Positions 5,919-7,213 of a stretch of 7,213 bases of DNA are shown piece by piece. The DNA lies in assembly GCA_030627145.1 (NCBI GenBank), contig DAOUSQ010000050.1:1-7213 (forward strand), written 5' to 3'. This DNA comes from Syntrophomonadaceae bacterium. GTDB lineage: Bacteria > Bacillota_B > Syntrophomonadia > Syntrophomonadales > Syntrophomonadaceae. Each line of letters opens with the position of its first letter. Within the stretch, counting starts at the first letter, position 1. Position numbers and translations under genes: made by a program. A model generated the notes under the pieces. The model was given only the letters and a program-made list of their open reading frames with translations, made no database searches and was not told the DNA's origin.

Positions 5919-6800
5919 ATGTCGGCCCCGAGATTGATGACAGCTATGATAACTCCGTATTACGATAACCTGGAGGTGAACTTTGATAAAGCAGGAAAAA
6001 TAGCCGAGTATCTTTGTAACAATGGCAGTGAGGGAATTGTTGTATGTGGAACTACAGGGGAGTCCCCTGTTCTAACTCCCAGTGAAAAATTACAGTTGTT
6101 TGCTACTGTAAAAGATATGGTTGGTAAAAGGGTACCGATTTGGGCAGGTACTGGTTCTAACGATACCAGACAGTCAATAGAATTAAGCCGCGATGCAGAA
6201 GGATACGGTGTGGATGGCATAATGTTGGTAACTCCTTATTATAATAAACCCAGCCAGGAAGGGCTGTACCAGCATTTTAAACAGATTGCAGAAAGTGTTT
6301 CTGTTCCGGTAATGGTCTATAATGTTCCCGGACGTACCAGTGCAAATCTGCTGCCTGCTACTGTTGCCCGACTGGCCGAAATAGAGAATATTGTAGCTAT
6401 AAAAGAGGCCAGCGGGAATATGGACCAGGTATCTGAACTAAAGAAACTGGTTTCCGATAAGATTATGATATATTCCGGGGATGATTCTATGACTTTGCCT
6501 ATGATGGCACTGGGTGCCCGGGGGGTTGTAAGTATAGCTTCCCATCTAGTGGGTATGGAAATAAAGCATATGATTGAGGCTTTTGCTGCAGGTGATTTTG
6601 AAAAAGCTTTAAACCTGCACCTTAAATTATTCCCTGTATTTAGAGGGTTATTTGTTACAACTAATCCGGTACCATTAAAAGAGGCTTTAAACCTTCTGGG
6701 GATGGATGTAGGGGGCTTAAGACCGCCGCTTTGTTTTGCGGATGAAAATGAAAAGGCTTTTATTAAGGAATTACTAGTTAGCAATAATTTATTAAAATAG
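5919..6800 (+). CDS. dapA: 4-hydroxy-tetrahydrodipicolinate synthase
   Basis: DapA condenses pyruvate with aspartate semialdehyde to HTPA, the shared substrate of DapB and dipicolinate synthase. The 293 residues form a single TIM barrel of normal length. The Schiff-base lysine is Lys162 in VAIKEASGN (159-167). Thr45/Thr46 in CGTTGESP (43-50), Tyr107/Tyr108 in VTPYYNKPSQEG (104-115), and Tyr134 and Arg139 in VYNVPGRT (133-140) supply the other active-site positions. GARGVVSIASH (199-209) is also typical. The ATG at 5919 follows GAGGTG (5905-5910) by 8 nt. It is the last recognised gene of the cluster; a weak hairpin begins on the next base after its stop. In B. subtilis a ribonuclease J gene follows dapA; none is seen here within 400 bases. 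Confidence 0.97.
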   Translation: MSAPRLMTAMITPYYDNLEVNFDKAGKIAEYLCNNGSEGIVVCGTTGESPVLTPSEKLQLFATVKDMVGKRVPIWAGTGSNDTRQSIELSRDAEGYGVDGIMLVTPYYNKPSQEGLYQHFKQIAESVSVPVMVYNVPGRTSANLLPATVARLAEIENIVAIKEASGNMDQVSELKKLVSDKIMIYSGDDSMTLPMMALGARGVVSIASHLVGMEIKHMIEAFAAGDFEKALNLHLKLFPVFRGLFVTTNPVPLKEALNLLGMDVGGLRPPLCFADENEKAFIKELLVSNNLLK

Positions 6801-6830
6801 AACTCCATGATACACATGGTGTTTATTAAT
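6801..6830 (+). terminator. weak hairpin directly after dapA
   Basis: AAC-T-CCATG (6801-6809) pairs with CATGG-T-GTT (6815-6823) around the loop ATACA, with one T-T mismatch, followed by TATTAATT. The stem is AT-rich and the T-run is poor, so this is a tentative terminator. Confidence 0.4.
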
Positions 6831-6857
6831 TAAGAATTTGAAATTCAAAATTAAAAA
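6830..6857. repeat. four degenerate 7-base repeats (TTNNNAA)
   Basis: TTAAGAA, TTTGAAA, TTCAAAA and TTAAAAA follow each other in exact register. The array also contains the palindrome TTTGA-AAT-TCAAA (6837-6849). In AT-rich DNA such a pattern is less striking than the GC-containing heptamers elsewhere in this window, so chance is not excluded. Confidence 0.5.
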
Positions 6858-6859
6858 GT

Positions 6860-7019
6860 GATTCCACTGCGAAAGGTCCGTCATTATCTCTCGTAGGGGA
6901 GACTTCAGTCTCCTCTGAAATCAGGATACTAATTCTTCGGCATTTGACGCGGAAGCTAAAGCATCCGCTGCAAATAATATAGAAAAATTATAAAAGTTTT
7001 AGGTTTTTGCAGTGGAATC
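6860..7019. mobile_element. 160-bp MITE-like element with 11-bp terminal inverted repeats
   Basis: The ends GATTCCACTGC (6860-6870) and GCAGTGGAATC (7009-7019) are perfect inverted repeats. The same six bases, AAAAGT, flank the element on both sides (6854-6859 and 7020-7025), as expected of a target-site duplication. The interior encodes no protein and holds two hairpins: GGGGAGAC/GTCTCCTC (6896-6915, loop TTCA) and GCGGA-A-GC/GC-A-TCCGC (6949-6968, loop TAAA). These are the marks of a miniature inverted-repeat element moved by a transposase encoded elsewhere. The parent insertion-sequence family is not identified. Confidence 0.75.
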
Positions 7020-7102
7020 AAAAGTCTTTTCGCAACCTAAGAATGAAATGAGCAGACAATTTTACGTAACTGAAATCCCATCTATTTTAACACAAGATTT
7101 TT

Positions 7103-7213
7103 ATGACATGGATAGACTATCTGGCCTATCCTAATTTTTTACATATAAATTTACCTTCAAGAAAGGTAAAGGAAGTTGTATTGAGTCTTATAATGGACTA
7201 TAATAAAGCAACT
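7103..7213 (+). CDS. possible 5' end of an unrecognised gene (partial)
   Basis: From ATG 7103 the frame is open for 37 codons to the window edge; an in-frame stop at 7088-7090 bounds it upstream. The peptide has a Trp/Tyr-rich start and then what looks like an amphipathic helix (about residues 20-33). I do not recognise it. There is no good ribosome site before the ATG. A weak promoter-like pair, TTTACG (7061-7066) and TATTTT (7083-7088), lies 16 bases apart upstream. The terminator-like hairpin at 7110-7140 is inside this frame, so the two readings compete. It is not ribonuclease J, which usually follows dapA in related loci. Confidence 0.25.
   Translation, partial: MTWIDYLAYPNFLHINLPSRKVKEVVLSLIMDYNKAT
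7110..7140 (+). terminator. possible intrinsic terminator downstream of the dap cluster
   Basis: GGATAG (7110-7115) pairs with CTATCC (7126-7131) around a 10-base loop, followed by TAA and six T (7135-7140). It could end readthrough from dapA about 310 bases upstream. It overlaps a short open frame, so either call may be wrong. Confidence 0.35.

Noticed and set aside
6317..6817. 166-codon minus-strand frame opposite dapA
   Set aside because: It is a shadow of a clearly conserved gene; its start lies beyond the dapA stop with no supporting ribosome site, and the peptide is Ser/Ile-rich without domain features.
1..7213. CRISPR array, tRNA, rRNA or phage genes
   Set aside because: No regularly spaced direct repeats of CRISPR size, no cloverleaf with a CCA-type end, no rRNA-like tracts and no phage or toxin-antitoxin proteins are visible.

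Overview
The window is AT-rich DNA from an endospore-forming Firmicute, most likely a member of the Clostridia. The evidence is the pair dpaA-dpaB (dipicolinate synthase, spore-specific), strong AGGAGG-type ribosome sites, heavy use of GTG and TTG starts, and a gene order matching the Bacillus spoVF-asd-dapG-dapA cluster. The species cannot be named from the sequence.

Layout: bases 1-147 hold the 3' end of an unrecognised rightward gene. A spacer with an imperfect hairpin built of 7-base repeats (150-226) separates it from a convergent universal stress protein gene on the minus strand (249-686). Between that gene and dapB (836-1636) two predicted promoters overlap back to back (759-792). Just after the dapB stop lies a 264-bp non-coding element with a perfect 23-bp inverted repeat (1637-1900), which carries a good intrinsic terminator. 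Then come dpaA (2039-2977), dpaB (2970-3584), asd (3644-4660), dapG (4675-5904) and dapA (5919-6800), all rightward and tightly spaced. The last 400 bases hold a heptamer array, a MITE-like element (6860-7019) with terminal inverted repeats and a 6-bp target duplication, and perhaps the start of another gene at 7103.

How the genes work together: DapG (aspartokinase), Asd (aspartate-semialdehyde dehydrogenase) and DapA (4-hydroxy-tetrahydrodipicolinate synthase) turn aspartate into 4-hydroxy-tetrahydrodipicolinate (HTPA). DapB reduces HTPA toward diaminopimelate and lysine for cell wall and protein. DpaA/DpaB oxidise the same intermediate to dipicolinate, the calcium chelator of the spore core. 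The locus therefore holds both enzymes that compete at the branch point. Predicted controls suit this: dapB has its own promoter and terminator, dpaA is preceded by a sporulation-type (sigma K/E-like) promoter, and a strong vegetative promoter lies at the dpaB stop codon, so that asd-dapG-dapA could be expressed without sporulation.

No wholly new system is visible. The coding content is a well-known pathway. The less ordinary material is in the spacers: three contain period-7 repeat arrays, and two contain inverted-repeat elements next to operon ends.
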